Shown here one piece after another: positions 63,991 to 64,000 of a stretch of DNA of 64,000 nt. A program made the position numbers and the translations under genes. Source of the stretch: Thalassobacillus devorans MSP14 (lineage in GTDB: Bacteria > Bacillota > Bacilli > Bacillales > Halobacillaceae). Below the pieces are notes generated by a model that saw only the letters and a program-made list of their open reading frames with translations, was not told the DNA's origin and made no database searches. How positions within the stretch are numbered: the first letter of the stretch is position 1; every line of letters begins with the position of its first letter. The stretch spans positions 1,303,296 to 1,367,295 of the forward strand of contig NZ_KI543236.1 of NCBI RefSeq assembly GCF_000496835.1, given 5' to 3'.

Positions 63991-64000
63991 GAAAGGTACA

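Noticed and set aside
1-64000. Prophage, defence island or biosynthetic cluster
   Set aside because: Nearly all genes are syntenic housekeeping genes of Bacillaceae; no integrase, transposase, toxin or restriction gene was recognised.

Overview
This window is a chromosomal segment from a spore-forming, respiring member of the Bacillaceae. Gene order and protein sequence are very close to the Bacillus subtilis ypdQ-to-der region. The low-to-moderate GC content, the intergenic repeat families and the acidic tail on the penicillin-binding protein suggest a relative of the Virgibacillus/Oceanobacillus group, but that placement is inference. No phage, insertion sequence, CRISPR array, tRNA or rRNA was recognised.

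Layout. 1-7500: an RNase HI-like gene, a sulfurtransferase, the type III polyketide synthase/methyltransferase pair bpsA-bpsB, a short-chain dehydrogenase and a three-gene ba3-type cytochrome oxidase operon. 7500-7960: a structured intergenic repeat. 7960-13340: M32 carboxypeptidase, RNA methyltransferase, RNase P RNA, gpsB, ypsA, cotD and cdd. 13400-16600: a large RND exporter. 16600-23700: small genes, yppE, yppC, recU, ponA, nth and dnaD. 23800-30830: asnS, aspB, ypmB, ypmA, a secreted degenerate metallo-beta-lactamase-fold protein and a dinG-type exonuclease/helicase. 30830-31660: a second repeat region. 31660-38660: panD-panC-panB-birA-cca-bshA-mgsA-dapB-mazG. 38800-42110: a YitT-family protein, a third repeat, a zinc peptidase, ypjB and ypjA. 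42190-47650: qcrABC, ypiF, ypiB(reoY), ypiA and an unrecognised 291-residue protein. 47700-53840: the shikimate/aromatic supraoperon aroC-aroB-aroH-hisC-tyrA-aroA. 54000-58030: ndk, hepT-menG-hepS, mtrB and hbs. 58400-64000: spoIVA, yphF, yphE, spoVIF, gpsA and der.

How the genes work together. Two respiratory modules are present: menaquinol:cytochrome c reductase (qcrABC) and a ba3 oxidase. Menaquinone side-chain and ring methylation (hepS, menG, hepT) are also encoded. Pantothenate synthesis, lysine/cell-wall precursor synthesis, bacillithiol synthesis, aromatic amino-acid synthesis and cell-wall assembly (ponA, gpsB, ypiB) make up most of the rest. Sporulation is represented by cotD (with a sigma-K-like promoter), spoIVA (with a sigma-E-like promoter), ypjB and spoVIF.

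Notable departures from B. subtilis: no trpEDCFBA between aroH and hisC although the TRAP regulator mtrB is kept; no folE/mtrA beside mtrB; no cheR beside aroC; no bshB1 beside bshA; a metallo-beta-lactamase-like protein whose metal-binding histidines are all replaced; an added unrecognised gene between ypiA and aroA; and three long palindromic repeat regions. No clear-cut new multi-gene system was found. The best candidates for undescribed biology are the structured repeats, the pseudo-enzyme and the 291-residue protein. Assignments rest on recalled family sequences and visible motifs; no searches were run.
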